Part shown: in pieces, positions 26,881 through 36,671 of the stretch | How the letters are laid out: every line of letters begins with the position of its first letter | How positions within the stretch are numbered: position 1 is the first letter of the stretch | Origin: Agarivorans sp. Alg241-V36 | GTDB taxonomy: Bacteria > Pseudomonadota > Gammaproteobacteria > Enterobacterales > Celerinatantimonadaceae | Direction of reading: 5' to 3' | Length of the DNA: 64,000 bases | Assembly (NCBI RefSeq): GCF_900537085.1 | Contig: NZ_UNRE01000003.1 | Location: 498,971 to 562,970 of the forward strand | The notes under the pieces: model-generated | Database searches by the model: none | The model's input: the letters and a program-made list of their open reading frames with translations, nothing else | What the model was told of the DNA's origin: nothing | Position numbers and translations under genes: made by a program

Positions 26881-26978
26881 AATTAGCATAATTGTTGTTA
26901 GCTGACTAATACCGAGCTCCAAAGCTTGCCCATCAAATCATTCTCCCCAACAAATTGAGATCAACTGTGATTTATTTA

Positions 26979-26994
26979 TGTACAACTATGGACA
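26979..26994. promoter_or_regulatory. TetR operator 2
   Basis: TGTACA-ACTA-TGGACA, again a 4-bp spacer, in the middle of the intergenic region. The centre lies 38 bp from operator 3. Confidence 0.55.
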
Positions 26995-27014
26995 AAATTA
27001 GTTTCAAGATCTAA

Positions 27015-27034
27015 ATTGTACATAGGTGTACAAT
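27015..27034. promoter_or_regulatory. TetR operator 3, perfect palindrome
   Basis: ATTGTACATAGGTGTACAAT has perfect 8-bp arms and a 4-bp spacer. It lies about 80 bp before the DUF1330-like gene, a good place to block its promoter. Confidence 0.7.
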
Positions 27035-27114
27035 AATTTATGCCTCTTGGGCGCAGTTAACAGGCCCTGCTTTATCTTGATTTAATGAAAGCCAACCAAA
27101 AGGACGACTGAGAA

Positions 27115-27405
27115 ATGACTGCATTTTTTATTGCAACAAGCCAAGTAAAAGACCCAGACAAATTTGCTCAATATGGCCAACAAGCTGCCGCAACATTAAA
27201 TGAATTTGGTGGAGAGCTGGTAATTAAAGGGAAGTTTTCTGGCAACCTCAGCGGCGCTAACGAGCACGATGCTGTGGGCGTGATTAAGTTTCCTAATATG
27301 GGCAAACTGCAAAGCTGGTACGACAGCCCCAACTACCAAGCACTACTGCCACTTAGAGAGCAAGCCGTATTTATGAACATTAGCACTTACGCAGTGCCAG
27401 AATAG
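27115..27405 (+). CDS. DUF1330-like small protein
   Basis: A 96-residue protein of the dimeric alpha-beta barrel (DUF1330) type: FFIATSQVKDPDKFAQYGQQA, GGELVIKGKF, GVIKFPNMGKLQSWYDSPNYQAL. Such proteins are small cytoplasmic enzymes or binders without a fixed role. The start has AAAGGACGA upstream. It is divergent from the TetR gene across three operators, so it is the likely regulated target. No neighbour extends the operon. Confidence 0.88.
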   Translation: MTAFFIATSQVKDPDKFAQYGQQAAATLNEFGGELVIKGKFSGNLSGANEHDAVGVIKFPNMGKLQSWYDSPNYQALLPLREQAVFMNISTYAVPE

Positions 27406-27571
27406 GCGGTATTAAGCACCAAACACTTAAGCTTTATGGCCAGATTTACGCGAGTGGATCTGGCTTAGTTTCACTCTATTCAGCGATCTATTACCCTACT
27501 CAGACAGCAAAAAACAGCTAAGCTAATAGCATCAATAGCATCAATAGCGCCAGTAGAGGTTTAGCTGACCA

Positions 27572-28342
27572 GTGAAAATGACCAAGGTACTTGCCATTGC
27601 TTTAAGCTTTGTTTGTTACTCGGCATTAGCAAATCAAGGCGCAGCCAACATTCGTATAGTCATGCAGCCAGCGGTAAGTCAGGCGGATAAAGAAAGCCGC
27701 GCACTTATAAAACGTAGCAAGGTAAACCAGCATTTTAGCCAATTAGTCGACCAACTTTTCAACTTTAGACAAGCCGTCACCTTAGAATATGGCATTAATG
27801 ACGGCCCCCTATATGACCCTAACGCTCACGGCATTTATATTCCCTATGCTTTTGTTGATGAAACCCTGCACTTTTTCTCCAGTAATAATTACCAAAAGCA
27901 ATACGGAGTTAGCGCCGAAGAAGCTGCCATAGACACACTATTGCATACCTTGTTGCATGAGTTGGGGCACGCATACATTACTGACCAAAAAATTCCGATA
28001 CTAGGAAAGGAAGAAGATGCCGCCGACAACTTAGCGACCATTGTATTACTCAACTACGTTGAGCTAGGTGATGAAGTAGCCATAAGTGCCGCCGATATGT
28101 TTGCTTTTGAATCGGAAGACAAGCCCAAATTTTACGAGCTAAGCGAATACATAAATGAACACAGTTTTGATTTACAACGATATTTTTCAACCTTATGTCT
28201 AGTCTATGGCTCTAACCCTAAGCGTTATCCCAAATTACTAAACGAGATTGATACCAACTACTTGGCAGAACGCCAAGAGTTTTGCATTCAGCAGTACCAG
28301 CAAACCAACCAAAGCTGGCACACCTATTTAAAACAGCCTTAA
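27572..28342 (+). CDS. DUF4344-type exported metallopeptidase
   Basis: A 256-residue protein with a signal peptide (ALSFVCYSALA). The zinc motif HELGH is present in LLHTLLHELGHAYITD (about 125-140), followed by a Glu/Asp-rich stretch (GKEEDAADNLAT) that could supply the third ligand. Residues such as AHGIYIPYAFVDETLHFF fit the DUF4344 family. It should act in the periplasm; the substrate is not known. The start is GTG 27572 or ATG 27578. Its stop overlaps the convergent MarR gene by 4 bp. Confidence 0.82.
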   Translation: MKMTKVLAIALSFVCYSALANQGAANIRIVMQPAVSQADKESRALIKRSKVNQHFSQLVDQLFNFRQAVTLEYGINDGPLYDPNAHGIYIPYAFVDETLHFFSSNNYQKQYGVSAEEAAIDTLLHTLLHELGHAYITDQKIPILGKEEDAADNLATIVLLNYVELGDEVAISAADMFAFESEDKPKFYELSEYINEHSFDLQRYFSTLCLVYGSNPKRYPKLLNEIDTNYLAERQEFCIQQYQQTNQSWHTYLKQP

Positions 28343-28785
28343 AGCTGATTTGCCAGTTTGTCGCTTAATACTGCTTCCAACTGACTAAAGCCTTTCACCA
28401 AGCTATTTAGCTCTTGGCCGCCCATGGCCTTTACTAAATGTTTATCCAGTTCAAGCAATAACAACCTTGCGTCTGCCATTAACCGCTCACCTTGATCAGT
28501 AAACAAAATCTGCTTTTGTTTGCCTACTCCATCTCGCTGTTCTAAGTAACCTTTACTGGATAAATCTTTTACCGTTTTTGCCACCATTTGGCGGCTTACG
28601 CCTAAATTACGGGCGATCTCAGAGCCGAAGTTAATTCCGCAATCCAAGGCGCTAAGAAACATTAATGTGGCAGGGCTAATCGCGCTATACCCCTTACGTG
28701 TTAACGCTTCACTTAAGTAGTTGCTCGCTAAGTCTTGAATTTTTCCTGTGGTCATAACCAACTGCAAGGCATGGCTATCAACCAT
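28339..28785 (-). CDS. MarR-family regulator
   Basis: I chose ATG 28785 (AAAGG 8 nt upstream), giving 148 residues; the longer frame to 28818 would run through a perfect palindrome and lacks a ribosome site. The winged helix is clear (NFGSEIARNLGVSRQMVAKTVKDLSSKGYLEQ). The helices at both ends should form the dimer. It is divergent from a DUF2834 membrane-protein gene with TGTCAAC sites between, so it most likely represses itself and that gene. The ligand is unknown. Confidence 0.87.
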   Translation of the reverse strand: MVDSHALQLVMTTGKIQDLASNYLSEALTRKGYSAISPATLMFLSALDCGINFGSEIARNLGVSRQMVAKTVKDLSSKGYLEQRDGVGKQKQILFTDQGERLMADARLLLLELDKHLVKAMGGQELNSLVKGFSQLEAVLSDKLANQL

Positions 28786-28800
28786 AGCAACACCTTTTTG

Positions 28801-28817
28801 TGTCAACCTTGTTGACA
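28801..28817. promoter_or_regulatory. MarR operator palindrome
   Basis: TGTCAACCTTGTTGACA is a perfect 7-bp inverted repeat with a 3-bp spacer, 16 bp upstream of the MarR start. A second TGTCAACC half-site occurs at 28843-28850, close to the divergent gene. Confidence 0.7.
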
Positions 28818-28871
28818 TACCTACTCCCCATTACTAGGCTTATGTCAACCAAGTATACATAAGGAGCAACT

Positions 28872-29198
28872 ATGAAACATCTCTATCTGTTTTTGGCTAT
28901 AGCGGGGGCTATCGTACCCTATGTGTTTTTCATTGAGTTTATTAAGCTGCATGGCGTTAACTTAGGGCTATTTATTCCTGCCTTATTTGCTAATGGTGCA
29001 GCTGGTGGATTTAGCGCAGACTTACTGATTAGTTCATTGGTATTTTGGCTGTTCATGATTAACGATAAGCAAGCACATAGCCCAAAGCCCCTCTGGTTTA
29101 TCGTAATTAACCTAAGCATTGGCTTAAGCTGCGCCCTCCCCGCGTACTTATATGTAAAAGCTCTCAGGCAGCAAACCGCTGCGCCGGCTATTGCCTAG
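28872..29198 (+). CDS. DUF2834-like membrane protein
   Basis: A 108-residue protein with about three transmembrane helices (YLFLAIAGAIVPYVFFIEF, LLISSLVFWLFMI, LWFIVINLSIGLSCALPAYL). The pattern fits small DUF2834 proteins, whose function is unknown. The start has AAGGAG about 8 nt upstream. It is the likely target of the divergent MarR regulator and is closed by a terminator at 29227-29252. Confidence 0.78.
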   Translation: MKHLYLFLAIAGAIVPYVFFIEFIKLHGVNLGLFIPALFANGAAGGFSADLLISSLVFWLFMINDKQAHSPKPLWFIVINLSIGLSCALPAYLYVKALRQQTAAPAIA

Positions 29199-29226
29199 CG
29201 AAACTTTTGCATGCCACTAAACATAG

Positions 29227-29252
29227 GCTCAAGCAGAAGCTTGAGCTTTTTT
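29227..29252 (+). terminator. Rho-independent terminator after the DUF2834 gene
   Basis: GCTCAAGC-AGAA-GCTTGAGC followed by six T. Stem of 8 bp with a 4-nt loop, 28 bp after the stop codon. Confidence 0.9.
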
Positions 29253-29454
29253 CATCTCAGGTTACTTTGCTAAAAAATGCTGCGACAACTTCTTCTATTT
29301 CGGGCTCACGCTTACTAAGACGCAATCAATTAGTGTTCAAACAACGTACAACTTAACTCGACATAGCTCACACTTTTCTTTATAGTCCGCCACCTTATAC
29401 GCATACCTTTGCGTGCTTACTTCACAACATCATTGTTCATCTCAGGATTATCTT

Positions 29455-31065
29455 TTGATTTCTACCGCAAACATCACCATGCAGTTTGGCGCTACGCCTT
29501 TGTTCGAAAACATTTCAGCTAAGTTTGGTAACGGAAACCGTTACGGCTTAATTGGCGCTAACGGTTGCGGCAAATCAACCTTTATGAAGATCCTTAGCGG
29601 TGAGTTAGCACCCAGCTCAGGTAACGTATCTATCACCCCAGGTGAAACCGTAGGTACGCTAAGCCAAGACCAGTTTGCTTTTGAAGAGCACACCGTGGTT
29701 GATACGGTAATTATGGGTGATGTAGCACTTTGGAAAGTAAAACAAGAGCGTGACCGCATTTATGCTCTACCTGAAATGTCTGAAGAAGATGGCATGAAAG
29801 TGGCCAACTTAGAAACCGAGTTTGCCGAAATGGACGGCTACAGCGCCGAAAGTCGTGCTGGCGAAATCTTACTAGAAGCCGGTATTGCGGAAGAGTTCCA
29901 TTACGGTTTAATGGCGCAGGTTGCACCAGGTTGGAAGCTACGTGTGCTGTTAGCTCAAGCGCTATTTGCCAACCCAGATATTTTGCTACTCGACGAACCA
30001 ACCAACAACTTGGATATTCATACCATTGAGTGGTTAGGCACCGTGCTCAATCAGCGCAAGTGCACCATGATTATCATCTCGCACGACCGCCACTTTTTAA
30101 ATTCGGTATGTACTCACATGGCCGACATCGACTATGGCGAGCTGCGTATTTACCCAGGTAACTACGAGAAGTTTATTGAAGCCTCCTCGCTAATTAGAGA
30201 ACAGCTGCATACCGAAAATGCCAAAAAGAGCGCTGAAATAGACGAGCTACAAGCCTTTGTTAACCGCTTCTCGGCCAACGCTTCTAAAGCTAAGCAAGCT
30301 ACCTCTCGTGCTAAGCGTATGGAGAAAATCACCCTAGATGAAGTAAAAGCCTCTAGCCGTAGAACGCCATCAATTGCCTTACAGCAAGACAAAAAGCTGC
30401 ACCGCCAAGCTTTAGTAACCGAAGACCTAGGCCACGGCTTTGATGAAGGTCCACTGTTTCAAAACGGTAATATCATCTTAGAAGCGGGTGCAAAACTTGC
30501 CGTAATTGGCGAAAACGGCGTAGGTAAAACTACCTTCTTACGTTGTTTAATTGAGCAATTGTCGGCTAATCAGGGCTCCGTTAAGTGGTCAGAAAACGCC
30601 GAGATTGGTTACTGCCCGCAAGACAGCACCAGTGATTTTGATAATGATTTAACCTTGTTTGATTGGATGTCGCAGTGGCGCAACGCCAAACACGACGACT
30701 TAATGGTGCGTGGTTTATTAGGCCGTTTGCTGTTTACCGCTGACGACTTTAATAAAAAAGCTAAGGTATGTTCAGGTGGTGAAAAGAACCGTTTGTTGTT
30801 TGGCAAATTAATGCTGCAAAACCGCAATGTATTAGTGATGGACGAGCCCACCAACCACTTAGATATGGAAGCGATTGAAGCCTTAAACAGCGCCTTAGAA
30901 CTTTACGACGGCACGCTTATTTTTGTCAGTCACGACCGTGAGTTTGTTTCGTCACTAGCAACCCGTATTGTTGAAATTAAAGACCAACAGGTGGTTGATT
31001 TCCAAGGCACTTATGAAGAGTACCTAGCAAGCCAAGAGCAACTTCAAAAAGTAGCTAACGGCTAA
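29455..31065 (+). CDS. ybiT: ABC-F ATPase YbiT
   Basis: A soluble two-ABC protein of 536 residues, close to E. coli YbiT (530). I chose TTG 29455, which has AGGA about 7 nt upstream and gives the family N-terminus (M)[11 protein letters not shown]; the frame is open to 29413 but that stretch is not conserved. Walker A motifs are GANGCGKST and GENGVGKTT; Walker [10 protein letters not shown] and MDEPTNHLD are both present. The first signature is degenerate (VAPGWKLR) as in YbiT, the second is CSGGEKNR. The linker [16 protein letters not shown] is typical. ABC-F proteins act on ribosomes, in translation control or stress; E. coli YbiT is not tied to drug resistance. Confidence 0.95.
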   Translation: MISTANITMQFGATPLFENISAKFGNGNRYGLIGANGCGKSTFMKILSGELAPSSGNVSITPGETVGTLSQDQFAFEEHTVVDTVIMGDVALWKVKQERDRIYALPEMSEEDGMKVANLETEFAEMDGYSAESRAGEILLEAGIAEEFHYGLMAQVAPGWKLRVLLAQALFANPDILLLDEPTNNLDIHTIEWLGTVLNQRKCTMIIISHDRHFLNSVCTHMADIDYGELRIYPGNYEKFIEASSLIREQLHTENAKKSAEIDELQAFVNRFSANASKAKQATSRAKRMEKITLDEVKASSRRTPSIALQQDKKLHRQALVTEDLGHGFDEGPLFQNGNIILEAGAKLAVIGENGVGKTTFLRCLIEQLSANQGSVKWSENAEIGYCPQDSTSDFDNDLTLFDWMSQWRNAKHDDLMVRGLLGRLLFTADDFNKKAKVCSGGEKNRLLFGKLMLQNRNVLVMDEPTNHLDMEAIEALNSALELYDGTLIFVSHDREFVSSLATRIVEIKDQQVVDFQGTYEEYLASQEQLQKVANG

Positions 31066-31090
31066 GTTTGCCGAAAGTTACAACATAAAA

Positions 31091-31116
31091 GCTCAAGCCT
31101 TGGCTTGAGCTTTTTT
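31091..31116 (+). terminator. Rho-independent terminator of ybiT
   Basis: GCTCAAGCC-TT-GGCTTGAGC and six T, 26 bp after the ybiT stop. The stem resembles the terminator before ybiT at 29227. Confidence 0.9.
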
Positions 31117-31232
31117 GTTTCAGATAAATAGATTATTGCCAAACAACCCTCAGCGCTGTTCTGCGCCACCAATTCAACCTAGTTATAGTTGAGCGGTAAG
31201 CAGTACAAAAATGTTCTGAATAGCCCTAAAAA

Positions 31233-31264
31233 CAAAAAGCCACCCTCAATGAGGGTGGCCTTTT
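31233..31264. terminator. Bidirectional terminator between ybiT and the lyase gene
   Basis: AAAAAGCCACCCTC-AAT-GAGGGTGGCCTTTT: a 9-bp stem with T-runs on both strands. It serves the lyase gene, which ends at 31309 on the minus strand, and backs up ybiT. Confidence 0.85.
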
Positions 31265-31308
31265 AAAACGCTTGATAGCTAGGCTATCGGGGCAAATGCA
31301 TTAAGCTA

Positions 31309-33387
31309 TTACAGCTCAATACTAACCACTTCGCCGTCTACAGTTAGCTCAAGCGTATTGCCAACGATGTTATGCGAAACGTCGACACTTTCACCATTGT
31401 TTTTATTTGGCACTAACAAGGTAACAACGTTATGCTCTTTTGCCGCTTTGAACTCAGTTTCAACGTGGCGATGCACTTCAAGATCTTTGAATTCGTAAGG
31501 GTCAACCTCACCAAAGCCTTCTACGTTTTTCACTGACAAGATATTGTCTGCAGAAGCGTTAATGAATTGAACGCTTAAGTTGGCGTTTTCACCACGAATC
31601 ACAAAAGACTTGTCTGCTGTTTCAGTTGCAAAGGTTGTATGCATTAACCAAGTTAAGTCTTTCTCTTCAGTGAAGCTGGCTTTGTCTTGCATAACAAATA
31701 CTTTGCCTTTCACAAACCAAATTTTACGCTTGTAAGATTCGATTTCTGGGGTGAAGAACTTGTACGAAGACGTAGCATCTCCTTCCACAAATTTAACATC
31801 AGATTCAGTATCGTAATCGGTGATGTTACCACCCGCTTCGATACAGTAACGGTCTTGGTGACCTTCAAATTTGGTGTTTTTGTTTTCGCCGTACTGCCCT
31901 TTACCACCAAATAGCGGCAAGTTTTTAGAGAAAGTATGACGACGCCATTTGGTGTGCATATCTACACCAAAGCCACCGTAGTAACCGGTAATAGAAGCTA
32001 GAGTTTCACCAAAGGCATGCAAGGTGAAAGCATTTTGGTCACCGTGTGAGTGGCTGATAGAGCCAAACGGTGAACACTTATATACCATGTGAATGTGCTC
32101 ATCACGTTCGCACATCTTGTTGTGGAAGGCAGCCCAACCGGTGATTGGGAATACTTTCAATAATGGTTCGTTCGAAGGCGCTTGCTCTTCTGGCGCATCC
32201 CAAAGAATGTTGAAGCGAAGGTCGTCGTAACCAAAGTCCCACCAACCAAAGTTGTAGAACTTAGTGTGCGCTTCAGTATCGCGGCCTTTAAGCTGGTTGT
32301 AGTACCAAACGTATTCCGGTTTTTGGTTAACTCCGGCGTAGTGCTTAATGTTGTAAGCCAGTTTGAGCCCTGGGAAGTCACCAATTGAAGACTGGTCGCA
32401 GAAGCTCGCGCGCTTAGAGTGAACAGGCATACAATAAAGCGGGAAATCACCAGTGTTTTCGTAGAATGTTTTGTTAAACATGTCTACGCCACAATAAGCT
32501 TTTAGCAAATCAAATGCTTCGCCTAAGAAGGCTGTTTGAGTATTCCAGTAATCTGGACCTTCTGCCCAACCGCCATCTTCACCGCCCCATGGTGGGTAAT
32601 GCACCGCGTAGTACTCTAGCGCATAAGCAATGTACTCGCCGGCTTTAGGGTGGTCGTGGTATAGCGCGATACAGGTAGGAATAATCGCCGAAGAAATTGA
32701 GCGAACACCGTGGCTGTTCAATGGATTGTTAAGTAGGTCAACGGTCACTTTAAGGTGGTGCATGATTTCGTCTAAACGAACAATCAAGGCATCTTTCACC
32801 GTTTCACGCTCTTCATCACTGAAGTGAGCGTTTAGCCAATCGTAACCCCAAGCCATGGCTGCAACTACACGGAACGCTGCTTCATCGTTATATCCGCGAG
32901 ACGTTACACCTTCTGGATCGTAAGTCGCTAGCTTTAAGGTCCAAGCCTTGGCTTTTGCGATAAGATCGTCGTCTTCACTTACGATACCGGCAATCGATAG
33001 ATTACGGGTTGCGTTTAGGGCCATTTGACAGTCTACGTACATTTGACGCCAGTAAGGGCGCCAAAGAGACGCTTTACCAACGGTTTCTTCTGGGTAGGCT
33101 TGTGGCTCTTCAAATGGCGCTGTATCAAAGAACTTCTCAGTAGAGTTCTTGATAAAGTCGTTGTACATGCAAAATGCAGGGTCGGCTTTAACTTTAGCTT
33201 GGAATTCCGCTAAGTCAGCAGACTGTAGTAATAGGCGTGGGCGCGCTTCGCTTAAGTTATCTAAGAAAGATAAATCGAAATCACGTTTTTGTACTTCAAT
33301 CGGAAGTAGGTCTACCAAGTTGCCAGCTGAAGTGTCATTTTCTAACTTCATCTTTCTAATGGCATCTAGAGATTTTTGCTTACTCAT
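31309..33387 (-). CDS. PL15-like oligoalginate lyase (heparinase II/III fold)
   Basis: The 692-residue protein has an alpha/alpha-toroid N-terminal half (DUF4962-like: LWRPYWRQMYVDCQMALNATR, NSHGVRSISSAIIPT, GGEDGGWAEGPDYWN) and a C-terminal beta-sheet half with the heparinase II/III motif FGSISHSHGDQNAFTLHAFGE. It has no signal peptide, so it is cytoplasmic, like the PL15 oligoalginate lyases of marine vibrios that trim imported oligomers to unsaturated monomers. Substrate assignment is by family resemblance; PL17 or another uronide lyase is possible. It stands alone here, with no KdgF, transporter or DEH reductase beside it. Confidence 0.8.
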   Translation of the reverse strand: MSKQKSLDAIRKMKLENDTSAGNLVDLLPIEVQKRDFDLSFLDNLSEARPRLLLQSADLAEFQAKVKADPAFCMYNDFIKNSTEKFFDTAPFEEPQAYPEETVGKASLWRPYWRQMYVDCQMALNATRNLSIAGIVSEDDDLIAKAKAWTLKLATYDPEGVTSRGYNDEAAFRVVAAMAWGYDWLNAHFSDEERETVKDALIVRLDEIMHHLKVTVDLLNNPLNSHGVRSISSAIIPTCIALYHDHPKAGEYIAYALEYYAVHYPPWGGEDGGWAEGPDYWNTQTAFLGEAFDLLKAYCGVDMFNKTFYENTGDFPLYCMPVHSKRASFCDQSSIGDFPGLKLAYNIKHYAGVNQKPEYVWYYNQLKGRDTEAHTKFYNFGWWDFGYDDLRFNILWDAPEEQAPSNEPLLKVFPITGWAAFHNKMCERDEHIHMVYKCSPFGSISHSHGDQNAFTLHAFGETLASITGYYGGFGVDMHTKWRRHTFSKNLPLFGGKGQYGENKNTKFEGHQDRYCIEAGGNITDYDTESDVKFVEGDATSSYKFFTPEIESYKRKIWFVKGKVFVMQDKASFTEEKDLTWLMHTTFATETADKSFVIRGENANLSVQFINASADNILSVKNVEGFGEVDPYEFKDLEVHRHVETEFKAAKEHNVVTLLVPNKNNGESVDVSHNIVGNTLELTVDGEVVSIEL

Positions 33388-33611
33388 ACTAACTCTCTTA
33401 ATTCAATAAAAGTGGAGAGGGGGATTCTTAAAAAATATTAATAGTATTGTATTATTAATACTGAATAAGGTAAAACCTAGCGCCTCAATTTCGGTCAAAA
33501 ACGCGTGATCGATAGCAAATTTTCAACATGAACATCTAATTACTGGGTAAACCACAGAAGAAGTATGGGTGCCCTACTCGATTTTGCTGAGTTTTTTGAG
33601 CATTAAAACCC

Positions 33612-34289
33612 CTAGCCACCAAACAGGACATTTTGCTGGGTGTCTAACCATAGCGGGTGCTTAAACATGGCCTTAGAAAATAAGCGACTTTGCAAATGTT
33701 GGTTTAACCACGCTTGCAAGTGAGTATATGGACCATTTAGGTAGAGCTGCCGATTAACCTTGGAAAACTGTCGCACAAACGGTAACAAGGCGTAATCTAG
33801 CAAACTTGGTTGTTCTCCCATCAAAAAAGCATGCTGAGTTAAGCGTTGCTCTAGGTGTTGAACAAAGGGCTCACACTTCAACCTACAAGCTTCTAAATCA
33901 TCATGATGATAGCGCTTAGCGTCTTTGTAGCGCTCTAAGTCAGGTTTAAATTGCCGATCATTTTGCTCAATAATTTGTAGCATTTCATCTAAGGCACCCG
34001 CTTGTTTTGAGTACAACAAGTCTTGCGGATCGTTACGCTGTAGCGCCCAAAGCATAATATCTAAGCTCTCGTCTATCACTTGATTATTTGCTGATTCAGG
34101 ATGATTGGAATCACTTAAAACTAATACCGGCACAGTGCCTTTAGGTGATAAGGCTAGCATTTCTTCTGGCTTGTTTTTCATCACTATTGGCCGCAAATAC
34201 ACTGCTTGCTCTGCCAATAAAATCGCCAATCTTGCCCTCATCGCATAGGGGCAGTTTTGCAGGGAATATAAGATAGGTAATGCAGTCAT
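33612..34289 (-). CDS. Glutathione S-transferase-like protein
   Basis: A 225-residue soluble protein with an N-terminal thioredoxin-fold domain (ILYSLQNCPYAMRARLAILLAEQ; CPYA active-site cysteine near residue 13; ALSPKGTVPVLVL and VIDESLDIMLW for glutathione binding). The C-terminal helical domain (about 90-215) carries LLDYALLPFVRQFSKV. The N-terminal cysteine points to a thiol-transferase rather than a conjugating enzyme. It is a single gene in the opposite direction to its right neighbour's function; no substrate can be named. Confidence 0.87.
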   Translation of the reverse strand: MTALPILYSLQNCPYAMRARLAILLAEQAVYLRPIVMKNKPEEMLALSPKGTVPVLVLSDSNHPESANNQVIDESLDIMLWALQRNDPQDLLYSKQAGALDEMLQIIEQNDRQFKPDLERYKDAKRYHHDDLEACRLKCEPFVQHLEQRLTQHAFLMGEQPSLLDYALLPFVRQFSKVNRQLYLNGPYTHLQAWLNQHLQSRLFSKAMFKHPLWLDTQQNVLFGG

Positions 34290-34421
34290 CTTGGCAATTC
34301 ACTCCTTTGGCTGCGTTTTGGCGTGAATGTTGGCGAAGATATACAGCGTTTGCGGCTCATATACTTCACCAAGTATAGTGTTAACACTGCTAACAAGGTG
34401 CTGGCAGTGTTAAATGTAAGC

Positions 34422-36671
34422 TTACAAACCTTGACTGTATTGGGCGTTGGTAGACACCGTTACCATGTCGTTTAGCTGCTGTTGCGCTTGTTCATTACCT
34501 TGCAAGAAGGCTTCAAATTGCGTCACCAATACGGTTTTGTCTAACTCGGCTTTAGAGCCCGCGCCAATGTTGGTGAGGTCAATGAAAAACTCATCAAACT
34601 GGCCAGCTAAGTCATTCACAATATCAAAGTTTAAGAACTGCTCGTGGTTGTAAATGCTCGGGTAACCGCCCTTTTGTTTATCTACAGCAAACGACACACC
34701 TTTCACATTAGTGATAGTGGTGGCTTTAGTACACTTAAGCATACAGCCATCTTCAATCGCCGGTTTGTTACAGCCTACGGTTTGCTGGAAGAAGCACTGG
34801 CGGCTAGTCATCATCAAAATAGGATGATAAATGCTGTAGAGCAATTTGAAATTATCTGGCTTAGTTATGTTTCTAATTTGCATGCGATTGATTTCATTTG
34901 AAATGAACGCACCTGCACAATTAAGCTCTTCTTTTAAGGTCACTAAAGCATGTGAATTGGTGGTATTTAAGAATGGGCCCGCTATCCACTCAATGCCCAT
35001 TTGGTAAGCCTTAAAGGCCACACCGGTATTGTTGCTCACTATGCGAGCTGGGCGAACCTCTTCTAGTAAACGCACTGCTTCTAGATAATCTTTACCAATT
35101 AATACTGCCGGGAACCAAGGGATTAAACGTGGATTGCGTAGGAAAATATCTATGTACTTATTGTTACCGGTTTTAAAGCTCTCTGGCAGTTTAAAGTACA
35201 CGTCTGATTCGGTTAAATCACATAGGTTTAAGTCTTTCTCATCAGCAATAAGCAGCGACATACTTGGCTTATTAGTATTACGCGGGTGCTTAAGCAAGGC
35301 TGGTACCTCAACCGCTGGCACATGGGGCACAGAATTGTTTAAGGCCAATATAGCTTGGTTTTTCAGCTCACTAATTTGCTTAAGCGGCAAACTTAGGTTG
35401 TCGGCTAGACCTGAGCAATCAAACTCAGCGTAATCGTAATCTCGATTAGCGAAATTTTTAAAACGCTTCTCAAGCAGGGCTTGGTCTAAAGACTGTTTAC
35501 CCGCTTGGCTAAGCAACTCTTCAGTCGCCAGTTGATACACTTTGTCGTTATCACCAACGGTGAGTACTAAACGTAAGGGTTGGTTTAACTCACCAGAAAA
35601 CTGAACCTTTAAAGGCTGCTTAGCAATGCTTAGGTACTTAACTTTTTCGGCCAGCTCTTCACCTATTTCGTTGCGCTCAGCATGAAGCCCTTTGCGTGCT
35701 TCTTTAATTTCTACCACCGATATGGCGTTATATTGTTGCACCGCGTGCTGCACACTGTGGTCACGCGGATTATCAATAAACATGTCCTTGGTAAGGTTGC
35801 CCTTTAAAAACGAGTTGGTGAAATCTCGGTTAAATACGCGATATAGGTTTGAATCGTCAGCCAGCAGTTTTCCGGTTTCAACAAACTTGTCGATATGTTT
35901 ACGCCAGCTATCTACCACTGTGTAAACATAGTGAGCACCTTTAATGCGACCTTCAATTTTTAGCGAGTCAACTTGCGCGTCCACCAGCTCTGGCAAATCA
36001 AAATAGGCAGAATTGTCTTTTAGGTTAAGCGGGAAGCGATTGCCGGCATTGGTAATCTCGTATTCATCTCTACAAGCTTGGCTGCAACGGCCACGGTTAC
36101 CCGAGTTACCCACACTTACCGAGCTTGAATAACACTGGCCAGAAAAGGCGATACACAAAGAGCCGTGCACAAACACTTCGGTTAATACATCGTGCTTATG
36201 GGCTAAAGCCGTTAAGGTTTTAATTTCTGTTAGATTAAGCTCGCGCGACAAGTTAAGCCGAGAAGCGCCAAGCTTGGCCAAAAACTCCACTTGCCCCTCG
36301 TTATGGGTAGTAAGCTGAGTAGAAGCATGAATATCTAAACTTGGGAAATGCTTTTTAACTAAGTTAAACATGCCCAAGTCTTGCACAATAATGCCGTTTA
36401 GGCTGGTATTTACCAGCTTGTTCAGCAGCTTAACCATGGCAGGAATTTCTTGCTCAAGAATCACCACGTTAAGGGTTAAAAACACCTCGCAGTCATACTT
36501 GTGTGCCAAGCGTAAAATGCCATTCAAATCATCAAAAGAAAGGTTAGAAGCGCGGTTGCGGGCATTAAAGGTATCTAAACCACAATACACCGCATTGGCT
36601 CCGGCAATTACCGCCGCTTTAATGGCTTCTACATCACCACCAGGGGCAAGCAATTCTATCTTTCTAGTCAT
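34422..36671 (-). CDS. U32-family protein, RlhA-like (23S rRNA hydroxylation family)
   Basis: The 749-residue protein has the U32 barrel: IELLAPGGDVEAIKAAVIAGANAVYCG, IIVQDLGMFNL, DIHASTQLTTHN, VHGSLCIAFSGQCYSSS and NRGRCSQACRDEYE. It also has DSLKIEGRIKGAHYVYTVV. E. coli RlhA (YdcP) is shorter (653 residues) and hydroxylates C2501 of 23S rRNA. Cysteines in GQCY, GRCSQACR and a C-terminal CNKP...CMLKCTK could bind an iron-sulfur cluster, as in TrhP/RlhA relatives. The C-terminal part (about 440-749), with a second barrel-like domain, diverges from E. coli RlhA, so the exact substrate is uncertain. It is a single-gene unit. Confidence 0.85.
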   Translation of the reverse strand: MTRKIELLAPGGDVEAIKAAVIAGANAVYCGLDTFNARNRASNLSFDDLNGILRLAHKYDCEVFLTLNVVILEQEIPAMVKLLNKLVNTSLNGIIVQDLGMFNLVKKHFPSLDIHASTQLTTHNEGQVEFLAKLGASRLNLSRELNLTEIKTLTALAHKHDVLTEVFVHGSLCIAFSGQCYSSSVSVGNSGNRGRCSQACRDEYEITNAGNRFPLNLKDNSAYFDLPELVDAQVDSLKIEGRIKGAHYVYTVVDSWRKHIDKFVETGKLLADDSNLYRVFNRDFTNSFLKGNLTKDMFIDNPRDHSVQHAVQQYNAISVVEIKEARKGLHAERNEIGEELAEKVKYLSIAKQPLKVQFSGELNQPLRLVLTVGDNDKVYQLATEELLSQAGKQSLDQALLEKRFKNFANRDYDYAEFDCSGLADNLSLPLKQISELKNQAILALNNSVPHVPAVEVPALLKHPRNTNKPSMSLLIADEKDLNLCDLTESDVYFKLPESFKTGNNKYIDIFLRNPRLIPWFPAVLIGKDYLEAVRLLEEVRPARIVSNNTGVAFKAYQMGIEWIAGPFLNTTNSHALVTLKEELNCAGAFISNEINRMQIRNITKPDNFKLLYSIYHPILMMTSRQCFFQQTVGCNKPAIEDGCMLKCTKATTITNVKGVSFAVDKQKGGYPSIYNHEQFLNFDIVNDLAGQFDEFFIDLTNIGAGSKAELDKTVLVTQFEAFLQGNEQAQQQLNDMVTVSTNAQYSQGL

